From positions 1 to 57,470 of the forward strand of contig ONKG01000008.1 in NCBI GenBank assembly GCA_900318375.1: a DNA stretch of 57,470 nucleotides, in the 5' to 3' direction. How positions within the stretch are numbered: position 1 is the first letter of the stretch; each line of letters begins with the position of its first letter. The notes under the pieces are model-generated. The model saw only the letters and a program-made list of their open reading frames with translations, did not search any database and was not told the origin of the DNA. Source of the DNA: an uncultured Lachnospiraceae bacterium. Lineage in GTDB: Bacteria; Bacillota; Clostridia; Lachnospirales; Lachnospiraceae. Below are positions 8,484-16,287 of this stretch, one piece after another. A program made the translations under genes and the position numbers.

Positions 8484-9479
8484 TTCCATCTCAGTCAGGG
8501 AATATTTCAACAGATCCTCCGGTTTTGCCTGCGGCCGTACCCATTCCAGTGCAGCATCAGGCGGCAGGATCAGGGGCATCCGGTCATGGATGCGGGAAAG
8601 CTCCCTTCCCGGTTCTCTTGTCAGCACCACGAAGACCGGGACATTATTCTCAATCCGGTAGAGACCGCAGAGCCAGGTGACGGAAGAGGCCTTTCGGACT
8701 GTTTCGGCGAGAATATTTCGCGGAGCAGTTGATGTAGAGGAGGTTTTTTCTAAAGCTGATGTTTCTACAGTATAGGTTTCCGGAGAAATTGTCTTCAGGG
8801 CAGAGACTGCTGAAACAGACATCTCATTCTGCAGAGAGGATGGTCCGGGGCAGATTGCGAATTTCCTACCTGTTTTTTTTCTTCCGTTTTCGTCTGTAAA
8901 GTGCTCCCATTCATAGTACCAGGAAGCCGGGATGATGCAGCGGCGGCATGCCCATGCCTCACGAAATGAGGCCTTCACGGCGGCGGTTTCAGAACGCGCG
9001 TTGACGAGAAGCTTTCCCTTTGCGGAAGGACCGAATCTCCGGCCTGAATTCCGGCCGGGATTCTGACCGGATTTCTGCAGGGAATGGGGGGTTTCGGCAT
9101 TTCCCGATTCTGCCGGCAGACGGAATCCCCACTCCATGGGGTAGACAGCTGCATTTCCGTTTTTATCAGGTGCCAGGACAGGGACAATATCGGTCGGACG
9201 GATTTCCCCGGAAATGCTCAGGATCTCTGACGTAGATCCTGCCTTGTCTGCATCCGCATTATTTTGGGCCGATGACGCAGCAGAGGACCCGCCAAAGTCT
9301 GAGTCTGTAAAAGACAGCTGCTGCGCAATCATCCTATCCCTCTTGTCAGGGTTGTTCCCGGGCATGATTTTACTCATCCGGTTATGTACAAACCGTCGCA
9401 GTAGGGGAGACTTCTCTGCTGTCTTGACAATATATTCCAGATCCGGCGAACCGGGCAGAATGTAAAACCGGGTACACAT
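8466..9479 (-). CDS. SRAP-domain protein (YedK/HMCES-like)
   Basis: Key SRAP residues are visible: Cys2 directly after the start Met (it forms the thiazolidine crosslink to abasic sites), NARSET (Asn160, Glu164), the CIIPASWYYEW block (181-191) and RIHDRMPLIL near the C-terminus with the conserved His. The family shields abasic sites in single-stranded DNA. At 337 residues it is about 110 longer than usual. The extra length is in three low-complexity Ser/Ala/Thr-rich inserts (about 55-88, 122-155 and 205-255) that leave the core blocks intact. It stands alone, convergent with the esterase gene. I see no SOS box that I trust. Confidence 0.85.
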   Translation of the reverse strand: MCTRFYILPGSPDLEYIVKTAEKSPLLRRFVHNRMSKIMPGNNPDKRDRMIAQQLSFTDSDFGGSSAASSAQNNADADKAGSTSEILSISGEIRPTDIVPVLAPDKNGNAAVYPMEWGFRLPAESGNAETPHSLQKSGQNPGRNSGRRFGPSAKGKLLVNARSETAAVKASFREAWACRRCIIPASWYYEWEHFTDENGRKKTGRKFAICPGPSSLQNEMSVSAVSALKTISPETYTVETSALEKTSSTSTAPRNILAETVRKASSVTWLCGLYRIENNVPVFVVLTREPGRELSRIHDRMPLILPPDAALEWVRPQAKPEDLLKYSLTEMEIREAH

Positions 9480-9763
9480 GATCGCGAAATAACCTCCTTG
9501 TTACAATCAGGTATCAGAACGGGATAATTTCTTTATAGTCAGGTTACGGATTCCTGTCAAGAAAATTTCCGGGCTACCAGGGGATAGACAATTTGCGGGA
9601 CATCGGGGGACAGAAATTTCCGGGACACAGTGAGGGACACTGGGAGTTTATCTGCTTTTATGTGCTGTTTATCGTGAGACAGCAAAAATAGTCAGACAAA
9701 GTGTATACTAAAACTGTCAGAAAAAGCATTGGAACAAGTGATACGCCAAGGGGGAGGTACATA

Positions 9764-10531
9764 ATGAAGAGATTGACGGCCTGTTTATTGATGATGTTGA
9801 TGATTACAATATTTGCGCAAAATGTCAGTGCCTACGAGTCTTGGATTGAAGAGCAGCTTGAACCGGCAGACTGCAAAATCGATATGGGAGATGGAAGCAC
9901 TGAGACTGGCGACCCGATCAGGTATTCAAATCGATATGAAGCATATCTTGATGTGGTCGAGAAGTGCATCGAACAGTATGGGGCTACAGACTTCTCAAAT
10001 TATTCTTCCGGGTGGAGGCCTCATTTTACTGGACTATCTTTTCTTAAACTTGTTGACTTCAACGGCGATGGGATAGAAGAATTGATGCTTGTGTTTAATT
10101 CGCGGCCGGAGGAGGATTTCGAGAATTCCAATATACGTGATTATGTTTACAATATCTGGGGTTACGATGGAAAACAGGCAGTGCTGCTGCAGGACGGCAG
10201 GGGGCTGTTTGGCACAAATGGAGGAATGCAGACAATTCAGTTTGTAAATAATCCATTTGGAACCTTCCTTCGCAGAGGTGCAGCGGATAGCTTTCAGTAC
10301 GACTTTTACTATGGTTATGAAGGAGAGAAATTCGGTCTTTGTAAATCTTTGGTCTGGGAGCTGAAATATAACGAGGCATCTAAACGGTCGGAACCGGTTT
10401 ACTATGAAGATGATAAGTCCGTAACGGAGGATTTTTACAACAGTGAAAAAAAATTATGGGATGGGGGGGGCTTCTTCCTGTTATGCAGAACTGTACTTTT
10501 TGACACCCTCCAGCGAAGAAGAAAAAGATAA
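9764..10531 (+). CDS. Secreted zinc-protease gene, 5' part (frame broken near 10446-10470)
   Basis: GGGAGG precedes the ATG at 9764. The product starts with a clear signal peptide (MKRLTACLLMMLMITIFAQ, cut after about residue 22), then an acidic domain including FNGDGIEELML, as in calcium-binding or FG-GAP-like repeats. The sensible sequence runs to SEKKLWDGG; after the G8 tract it becomes an Arg-rich tail (FDTLQRRRKR) and stops. Removing one base from either the A8 (10446-10453) or G8 (10463-10470) tract joins it in frame to the next entry, giving one protein of 730 residues. It is probably one gene that is switched off, decayed or mis-sequenced. Confidence 0.7.
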   Translation: MKRLTACLLMMLMITIFAQNVSAYESWIEEQLEPADCKIDMGDGSTETGDPIRYSNRYEAYLDVVEKCIEQYGATDFSNYSSGWRPHFTGLSFLKLVDFNGDGIEELMLVFNSRPEEDFENSNIRDYVYNIWGYDGKQAVLLQDGRGLFGTNGGMQTIQFVNNPFGTFLRRGAADSFQYDFYYGYEGEKFGLCKSLVWELKYNEASKRSEPVYYEDDKSVTEDFYNSEKKLWDGGGFFLLCRTVLFDTLQRRRKR

Positions 10532-11957
10532 AGTCTGGGACCTTATTGAAGAAACGATCAGCTTCCTGGAGCAGCATTGCGAGGAGTTATCAGTTACCCG
10601 GGAAAAAGGTAAAACGCTTCTGAACGTGCAGTTTCATCAGGCGCAGGAGAATCCTCCGGTATATATGCTGGTTCAGAAAAACATGTATACGGCAGAAGAA
10701 AAGACGATTGCATTACTGCAGCCTCCTTCAACGTCAGATGATGAAGAAGATAAGGAATATACGATCACTTACGATTTTTCCACTCAGCTGAATCTTGAAA
10801 GCGGCTCGTACCAGTTCAAGCTGATTGATGAGAAAGCACCTGAGGATGCTGAACCTGCAATGGTAGTGTCATATATCTATGATGAAAATGAGAAGATTGC
10901 GGAAGATGATGAGTTTGGAAACGAGAGGGAGTACAGAAGGCTTGTGTCTTTTTCAGAATATGATAATCCCCTGGATGATCCTCTCGTAATAGAGAATATT
11001 CGCAGCAGGCTGTTAAACACGGTACTCAAAGAGAAAACAGTTGATAAAATAATCACCAGGCTGTCGCATGCGCCTGATCGGGTTTCAAAAGTATTTTTGT
11101 ATGAGTTTTATAAATACACATTCGATAGTACCAAGGGCGGATCATCTAATACAACAAGCACGAGGACGATCCATATTAATGAGGAAATGGCTTCGAAGGA
11201 TGACTATGATCTTCCCTTTGCCATATTCCACGAGTCGGGACACCTTGCCGAAGCGCTCTATATGCTGGACAAAGGCGGGTTCTGCTTTGCTAACAGGGAT
11301 ATGATCTATAACATGCTCTGTGAAGATACTATGGATATTATCGAAATGGTCCTTCAGGAATGGGCGGATGAGGAAAAAAAGACACTTACCAAAAGTGACC
11401 TGGCTCATACTGGAGACAGCCTGCTGGCAAATATTTCCAAGTGTATTTTAAGCGATAAATATATATATTCCAGTTTCGGAGAACTTTGCTTACGTGACCC
11501 GGACGGGTTGACACCCGAGGAACTGGATGCCTACAATTTTGTGATAGAGAAGCTTGGAGACAGCATAAGGGGGGATTTCCTGAATCCGGCAATGAACGGT
11601 ATATCAGGAAAATTGAATGAGTTACTTGTTAACGGAAACATGGTGATAGATGTTCTTCCCGGATTGACAAATAATAAGCTCTATGCCGACTATTCATTTT
11701 GGGATCATATCCAGGCTGTTTTGGGAGTCTACGGAAAGGGGCATGGGCCTGGATTTGGAGATTGGTATTATTGGTATTCTGAAGACGGGCATCCAAGGGA
11801 ATTGTTCGCCAGAGAAGCGTTTGCAGAGTATTACGCTTCATATTATGCAAAGGACACTGTTCTGCTTTCAATCAATCAAGAGTATTTTACATCCACATGC
11901 GATTTTTATGATGATCTGATTTATGACTTGGCAAAGTATTATGAATCAGTGTTCTGA
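10443..11957 (+). CDS. Zinc-protease gene, 3' part with HESGH catalytic domain
   Basis: This frame overlaps the end of the previous one and has no ribosome site of its own; its first possible start is a GTG inside coding sequence. It continues the 5' part and carries FHESGHLAEAL (the HExxH zinc motif, first His codon at 11229) and, about 190 residues later, ELFAREAFAEYYASYY, a plausible glutamate ligand and support helix. That spacing and the FAEAF-like helix recall the catalytic domain of anthrax lethal factor (ATLF). The restored protein would be an exported metalloprotease. The substrate is unknown. Resemblance to ATLF is by motif only. Confidence 0.7.
   Translation: MKKNYGMGGASSCYAELYFLTPSSEEEKDKVWDLIEETISFLEQHCEELSVTREKGKTLLNVQFHQAQENPPVYMLVQKNMYTAEEKTIALLQPPSTSDDEEDKEYTITYDFSTQLNLESGSYQFKLIDEKAPEDAEPAMVVSYIYDENEKIAEDDEFGNEREYRRLVSFSEYDNPLDDPLVIENIRSRLLNTVLKEKTVDKIITRLSHAPDRVSKVFLYEFYKYTFDSTKGGSSNTTSTRTIHINEEMASKDDYDLPFAIFHESGHLAEALYMLDKGGFCFANRDMIYNMLCEDTMDIIEMVLQEWADEEKKTLTKSDLAHTGDSLLANISKCILSDKYIYSSFGELCLRDPDGLTPEELDAYNFVIEKLGDSIRGDFLNPAMNGISGKLNELLVNGNMVIDVLPGLTNNKLYADYSFWDHIQAVLGVYGKGHGPGFGDWYYWYSEDGHPRELFAREAFAEYYASYYAKDTVLLSINQEYFTSTCDFYDDLIYDLAKYYESVF
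10446..10470 (+). other. A8 and G8 homopolymer tracts at the frameshift point
   Basis: Eight A (10446-10453) and eight G (10463-10470) lie 9 nt apart exactly where the two open frames must join. Loss of one base, or slippage by polymerase, restores the 730-codon frame. Such tracts are typical of phase-variable genes but also of sequencing errors. Confidence 0.8.
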
Positions 11958-11961
11958 TGCT

Positions 11962-11999
11962 GATGCCTGTGCAAAAGGTGCTCCGGCATGCTGTAGAAG
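11962..11999 (+). repeat. Dispersed repeat family 1, copy 1
   Basis: This begins 5 bp after the protease stop codon and matches copies at 33206-33259 (+) and 25510-25563 (-). The shared core runs from GATGCCTG through GGCATGCTGT to GAAG, with ATGCC...GGCAT able to pair. Confidence 0.75.
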
Positions 12000-12019
12000 G
12001 AAGAAAGCAAATGAACGAT

Positions 12020-12070
12020 AAAGGCCGGAAGTTGAGAAGACAGTTTTGTTTTCTTAACCTCTGGCCTTTT
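12020..12070 (+). terminator. Long hairpin after the protease gene
   Basis: AAAGGCCGGAAGTTGAGAAGA (12020-12040) pairs almost fully with 12049-12069 (21 positions, one mismatch, a few G-U pairs), with an 8-nt loop and a short T-rich tail. It is probably the transcription end for the protease locus. Confidence 0.6.
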
Positions 12071-12077
12071 GATTTAT

Positions 12078-12161
12078 TGAGGAGCTGCCGAAAGGTATCT
12101 TTCGCCTGAAGGCTAACGACAGCCCGCAGGAGGGCAGAGGGCGGCAGGACCCCTCTACCAT
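12078..12161 (+). repeat. Hairpin-prone repeat element, related to 4069-4099
   Basis: CTGCCG near 12082 and CGGCAG near 12142 form the outer arms. The segment 12132-12161 (GGGCAGAGGGCGGCAGG and following) closely matches 4069-4099 upstream of the acyltransferase-like gene. The rest of 11958-12370 has no convincing gene. Confidence 0.5.
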
Positions 12162-12347
12162 GCATGTGTTCGACAATGTGCCCTGGCTGGGTGACCACGG
12201 TTTCCGTGCCCAAAACCTCAATATAGAACCCTCCCTCAAAAACTCTCAAAAACCATTGATAGTGGGACAATCAGAACCGTCCCCGGTGTCCCGATCATTT
12301 ATGAAAAACTATGCAGAATTTCGTTTTTTCGGCAAAACTTAAAACAC

Positions 12348-12426
12348 GTGCAAAAAAGGATATGACCTGTTACAATAATTGTACTGCACAGGGCAAAGCC
12401 GCCGTTTTTACGGAGGTGATTGTGTG
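12348..12426 (+). promoter_or_regulatory. comEA promoter and SD-sequestering leader (shared with comEC)
   Basis: An extended -10 (TGTTACAAT, TACAAT 12371-12376) with a weak -35 places the transcript start near 12383. The short leader contains GCACAGGGCAAAGCC (12386-12400). GCCGCCGT (398-405) can pair with ACGGAGGT (410-417) around a UUUU loop with one G-A mismatch, covering the Shine-Dalgarno. TGCACA (12385-12390) can pair with TGTGTG (12421-12426), which includes the GTG start. The same element precedes comEC at 17467. This is a candidate riboswitch or translational switch; no ligand is known. Confidence 0.65.
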
Positions 12427-13392
12427 ATTATTAATTGGAGTATTGATTTTTTAAACGCAGCTGTCCGTAATGTCAGAAGGCTGCGATTTTCTGTTGAAAA
12501 AAACAACATCCTGATTATCGCCTTGCTATTGCTGTCTCTGTTCTTTTTGTGCAGCTGCTCCTCAAGAGCGGAAGAGCCCGTTTTGGAGACAATCAGGACC
12601 CAGGAAAGCGCAGACGATCCTGGATCCGGAGAAAGGAAAGACGGCATCATATCCGGAGACAACAGCGACAGGGTTTCATCCGGAGGCGGCAGTGACAGGG
12701 CTTTATCCGGAGACAACAGTGACGGGGCTTCATCCGAAAACAGCAAAGGCAGTACCTGGTCCCGGAATGATACTGGAGATCAGACTGCTTCCGGCGGTGC
12801 GCTGAGCGCACCCGGGCAGGAGGAATATGACAGCCGGCAGCTTCTTACAGTACATGTCTGCGGCGCGGTTAAGAAGGAAGGCGTGTACACACTTCCGCCG
12901 GGCAGCCGGATCCGCGACGCGGTTGATGCCGCCGGCGGATTTTCCGAAGATGCGGACAGGTCCTACCTGAACCTGGCAATGGAGCTGGAGGATGCATGGC
13001 AGATTCGTGTACCTGCAAAAAAAGAGACAGAAGCGCTTGAGACACCGCAGAGCGCGGCAGAACAGGGATCGTCGATGAACGCCGGAGGCGGTTACGGAGT
13101 TCTGACCGGACAGGATTCTCCTTTTATTGTAAAAGGAGGAGCGGCCGGCGACGGGACCGGGACGGGCGGCTCCCTTCAGGAAGGTTCAGACACAGAGAAC
13201 GAGAAAATCAATCTGAACACAGCAACTGCACAGGAGCTGATGAAAATACCCGGCGTCGGTGAAAAAAAGGCGCAAAGCATTATAGACTATCGTGAAAAAA
13301 ACGGGCGGTTTGAGGCAATCGAAGATCTGATGAAGGTTCCCGGCATCAAGGATGCCAGTTTCCGGAAGATGAAAGACTACATCACGGTGTGA
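12424..13392 (+). CDS. comEA: ComEA-like DNA-binding competence protein
   Basis: The 322-residue protein starts at GTG 12424, set by GGAGG 7 nt upstream. It has an N-terminal hydrophobic segment (about 32-45, ending LFFLCSCSS, so possibly a lipoprotein or membrane anchor), a repetitive Ser/Gly/Asp linker (about 65-130), an SLBB domain (about 138-200, VHVCGAVKKEGVYTLPPG) and a C-terminal pair of helix-hairpin-helix motifs (about 258-322, INLNTATAQELMKIPGVGEKKA). This is the ComEA layout: an anchored receptor that binds incoming double-stranded DNA and hands it to ComEC, whose gene is 4 kb downstream and shares the leader. Confidence 0.85.
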   Translation: MIINWSIDFLNAAVRNVRRLRFSVEKNNILIIALLLLSLFFLCSCSSRAEEPVLETIRTQESADDPGSGERKDGIISGDNSDRVSSGGGSDRALSGDNSDGASSENSKGSTWSRNDTGDQTASGGALSAPGQEEYDSRQLLTVHVCGAVKKEGVYTLPPGSRIRDAVDAAGGFSEDADRSYLNLAMELEDAWQIRVPAKKETEALETPQSAAEQGSSMNAGGGYGVLTGQDSPFIVKGGAAGDGTGTGGSLQEGSDTENEKINLNTATAQELMKIPGVGEKKAQSIIDYREKNGRFEAIEDLMKVPGIKDASFRKMKDYITV

Positions 13393-13460
13393 ATAAATAT
13401 CTACAGGATATATCTGAGGCAGATATATCATTTTACATAATTTGAAGGAGTGACAGATTT

Positions 13461-14162
13461 ATGGCATTAAAGATACTGGTCGTGGACGATGAGAAAATGA
13501 TCGTGAAAGGACTGCGCTTCAGTCTTCTTCAGGATGGGTACGAAGTGGATTGTGCCTATGACGGGGAAGAAGCTGTCAACATGATCCGGGAAAAACAGTT
13601 TGACATGATTCTTCTGGATGTAATGCTCCCCAAACTGTCGGGGTTTGAAGTGCTGCAGCAGGTCCGGGAGTTTTCGGATGTGCCGATCATTATGCTCACT
13701 GCACGCGGTGATGACATGGACAAAATTCTCGGCCTCGATTACGGGGCGGACGACTATGTCACCAAGCCCTTTAACCCGCTGGAGGTCAAGGGGCGGATCA
13801 AAGCCATTCTCCGCCGCACCTCACGCGGAAAAAAGGCTGAGGCTGTAAATGAGAACATCATTGAAGTGGGTGATCTGCGCATGGATCTGGACAACCGCCG
13901 TGTCACTCTTTCAGATAAGGAAATCAATCTGACCAGCAAAGAATTCGAGCTGCTCGAGCTCCTTGCGACACACGCCGGTAAGGTCTACAGCCGAACCATG
14001 CTGCTGCAGATGGTATGGGGCAAGGAATACCCCGGTGACGTTCGAACAGTGGATGTCCACATCCGCCGTCTGCGTGAAAAAATCGAACACAATGCTTCAG
14101 AGCCCAGGTATGTGCAGACAAAATGGGGAGTCGGCTACTATTTCCGCAGCCAGGAGAAGTAA
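13461..14162 (+). CDS. OmpR/PhoB-family response regulator
   Basis: The 233-residue protein has a receiver domain (residues 4-118; acidic pair D9 D10, phospho-acceptor D53 in LLLDVMLPK, switch Thr in MLTARG, Lys in TKPF) and a winged-helix DNA-binding domain (about 132-230, LTSKEFELLELLATHAGKV and VDVHIRRLREKIE). It is close in style to WalR/PhoP regulators. AAGGAG lies just before the ATG. Its partner kinase follows after a 265-bp repeat-filled gap, so they are probably co-transcribed. Targets are not evident from this window. Confidence 0.9.
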   Translation: MALKILVVDDEKMIVKGLRFSLLQDGYEVDCAYDGEEAVNMIREKQFDMILLDVMLPKLSGFEVLQQVREFSDVPIIMLTARGDDMDKILGLDYGADDYVTKPFNPLEVKGRIKAILRRTSRGKKAEAVNENIIEVGDLRMDLDNRRVTLSDKEINLTSKEFELLELLATHAGKVYSRTMLLQMVWGKEYPGDVRTVDVHIRRLREKIEHNASEPRYVQTKWGVGYYFRSQEK

Positions 14163-14427
14163 GAAGTCCTGATCGGAGAAATGTGAAGTTTCGGAGAACG
14201 AAGTAACGATGTGCGGAAAACCAGACATCTCATGAGGAGGGCTGAGAAGTCCTGCCCGGAGAAATGAGAAGTCCTTTACAGACGGGACAAGTTGTTCCTG
14301 GCTTGAAAGCAGCAGTTACGTGCCTAAAAGCAGCAGTCCCAGGCTTGAAAGCAGCAGTTACGTGTCTGTAAGCAGCAGTCCCAGGCTTGAAAGCAGCAGT
14401 TTTGTGTTTGTAAGATAAAGAAAATCT
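14163..14427 (+). repeat. Tandem repeats between response regulator and kinase genes
   Basis: Two imperfect copies of a GAGAAGTCCTG...CGGAGAAATG segment (about 14156-14275) are followed by three copies of a 42-bp unit (about 14295-14420) built from two half units sharing AAGCAGCAGT. The last copy runs to within 20 bp of the kinase start and leaves it without a strong ribosome site. No gene is seen. Confidence 0.75.
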
Positions 14428-16287
14428 ATGCGTGAAAAAATCAGGAGGATCCTTGACAGACTGACTATTTTCAAAAGTCTGCGGGTCATATTTTTCATCA
14501 TTATATTTATGGTCGGTGTGGTGCCGTGCATTCTGCTTCAGAACGGTATCCTTCGAAACTACGAGGAGCGTGCTGTCGAAGTGCGTGTGGAGCAGGTCAA
14601 GGGCCAGCTCCGGTCCCTGGCTAACCACCTGATCAACAGCAACTATCTGGTCAACCCCGAGTCCGGACAGGTCGATGCGGAGCTCTCCGAATTCTCGACT
14701 TTGTACGACGGACGGCTCATGATCATCGACACGACGCTGACGGTTGTCAAGGACACTTACGGGCTGTCGGAGAATAAGACGATCGTCTCCCAGGATGTCA
14801 TTTCCTGTCTTGTGACAGGAGAGCGCAGTGGTTCGGAAAATTACGACAGAAAATACGGATTTATTGAAATTGTCGTCCCTATCATCGAGACTAAATCCAT
14901 GGAGGGCCTGGACTATGTTGTAAACGGCAGCGACAGCACTTCCGAAAAAGACAAAAGCATCGATTCCATACAGGGAATCCAGAACGACGGGAATAACCAG
15001 GCAAATACAGTACGAGGCGTACTGCTTGCCAGTACTTCTACGGAATATATCCAGAAGACCAAGGAAATCCTGAGAAGAAAGGCTTTTATGCTGCAGCTGG
15101 TCATGCTGGTCATTGTCTTTTTTGCGTCCATCTTTTTTTCCGGTATGCTCGTGCGTCCTTTTGAAAAGCTGTCCATAGACATCCTTGAAGTCAAGGAGGG
15201 ATATTCCAACGAGCCCATTTCCGCGCCTCAGTACACAGAGACTATGCACATCGCGGACTCCTTCAATACTGTTCTTGGCCGCATGAACGCTCTGGACCAG
15301 TCGCGGCAGGAGTTTGTCGCCAATGTTTCTCATGAGCTCAAGACACCCATGACATCCATGAAAGTTCTGGCAGCGTCTCTGTTGTCGGAGGAGAATGTGG
15401 ATGCCGCTGTCTACAGGGAATTCCTGGAGGATATCGACAGCGAGATCGACCGTGAAAACAAGATCATTTCGGATCTTCTGGCCCTGGTCAAGGAGGACAG
15501 GACTGATATTGATTTCGAGGTGTCAGAGACGGATATCAACGGGCTTGCCAAAAATGTCTTAAAGCGCATGCGTCCGATCGCGGAAACCCGGGATATTGCA
15601 CTGACCCTTGTGAATCGCAGGGAGGTATTGGCGGAGGTCGATTCCACCCGCATAAATCTGGTGCTGACAAATCTGGTGGAAAATGCTATCAAATACAACA
15701 GGGAGCATGGAGAGGTCACTGTTACCGTCGATGCGGATGAAGAATATTTTGAACTGATCGTCTCGGATAACGGCATCGGAATTCCCGAAGAGGAGCAGAC
15801 ACGCATCTTTGAGAGATTTTATCGTGTAGACAAATCCCGCTCCCGTGAGATCGGCGGCACCGGACTTGGGCTGTCGATCACAAAGAGCGCGATCATCCGC
15901 CATCACGGAACGATTTCGGTCGAGAGCACAGAGGGAGAAGGAACAACCTTTACAGTGCGGATCCCCCTTCATTATTCTGAGCAGCCTATGGAACTGCGTG
16001 TCGGGAATCAGCGCAGACAGATCCTGCGTCTTTTGCGGGGAGGCAGAAAAGACAGTGCCAAAAAAGAATACATGGAAAAAACAGTCCATGTCTCCAGGCG
16101 TAAATTCAAACCAGGGTCAAAAGCGGCGGACAATCCGCAGAATCAGCAAAATCCTCAAAATTTGCAAAAACCGCAAAATCAGCAGAATCCGCAAAACCAG
16201 CAGAATCCGCAGAACTATGACCGGGAGCTGGTGAATGAGAATTTCGAAGATAAAGCACCGGGACAGGAAGGGGGGCATCGGACATGA
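14428..16287 (+). CDS. Membrane sensor histidine kinase
   Basis: The 619-residue protein has TM1 (about 19-39), an extracytoplasmic sensor region (40-218), TM2 (220-242), HAMP (about 240-292), HisKA with VSHELKTP (phospho-acceptor His302) and HATPase_c with N-box Asn419, DNGIGI (448-453) and GTGLGL (478-483). This is a complete, active-looking kinase of the WalK/PhoR type. The C-terminal 80 residues are atypical: basic, then a Gln/Asn/Pro repeat (NPQNQQ, coded by about 16129-16215). It overlaps the next gene by 4 bp. The ribosome site is weak; no better start is seen. Confidence 0.88.
   Translation: MREKIRRILDRLTIFKSLRVIFFIIIFMVGVVPCILLQNGILRNYEERAVEVRVEQVKGQLRSLANHLINSNYLVNPESGQVDAELSEFSTLYDGRLMIIDTTLTVVKDTYGLSENKTIVSQDVISCLVTGERSGSENYDRKYGFIEIVVPIIETKSMEGLDYVVNGSDSTSEKDKSIDSIQGIQNDGNNQANTVRGVLLASTSTEYIQKTKEILRRKAFMLQLVMLVIVFFASIFFSGMLVRPFEKLSIDILEVKEGYSNEPISAPQYTETMHIADSFNTVLGRMNALDQSRQEFVANVSHELKTPMTSMKVLAASLLSEENVDAAVYREFLEDIDSEIDRENKIISDLLALVKEDRTDIDFEVSETDINGLAKNVLKRMRPIAETRDIALTLVNRREVLAEVDSTRINLVLTNLVENAIKYNREHGEVTVTVDADEEYFELIVSDNGIGIPEEEQTRIFERFYRVDKSRSREIGGTGLGLSITKSAIIRHHGTISVESTEGEGTTFTVRIPLHYSEQPMELRVGNQRRQILRLLRGGRKDSAKKEYMEKTVHVSRRKFKPGSKAADNPQNQQNPQNLQKPQNQQNPQNQQNPQNYDRELVNENFEDKAPGQEGGHRT

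Noticed and set aside
10443-10470. Programmed -1 ribosomal frameshift at the A8 tract
   Set aside because: A -1 shift leads to the wrong frame; +1, or loss of one base, is needed. I therefore favour slippage, phase variation or an error.
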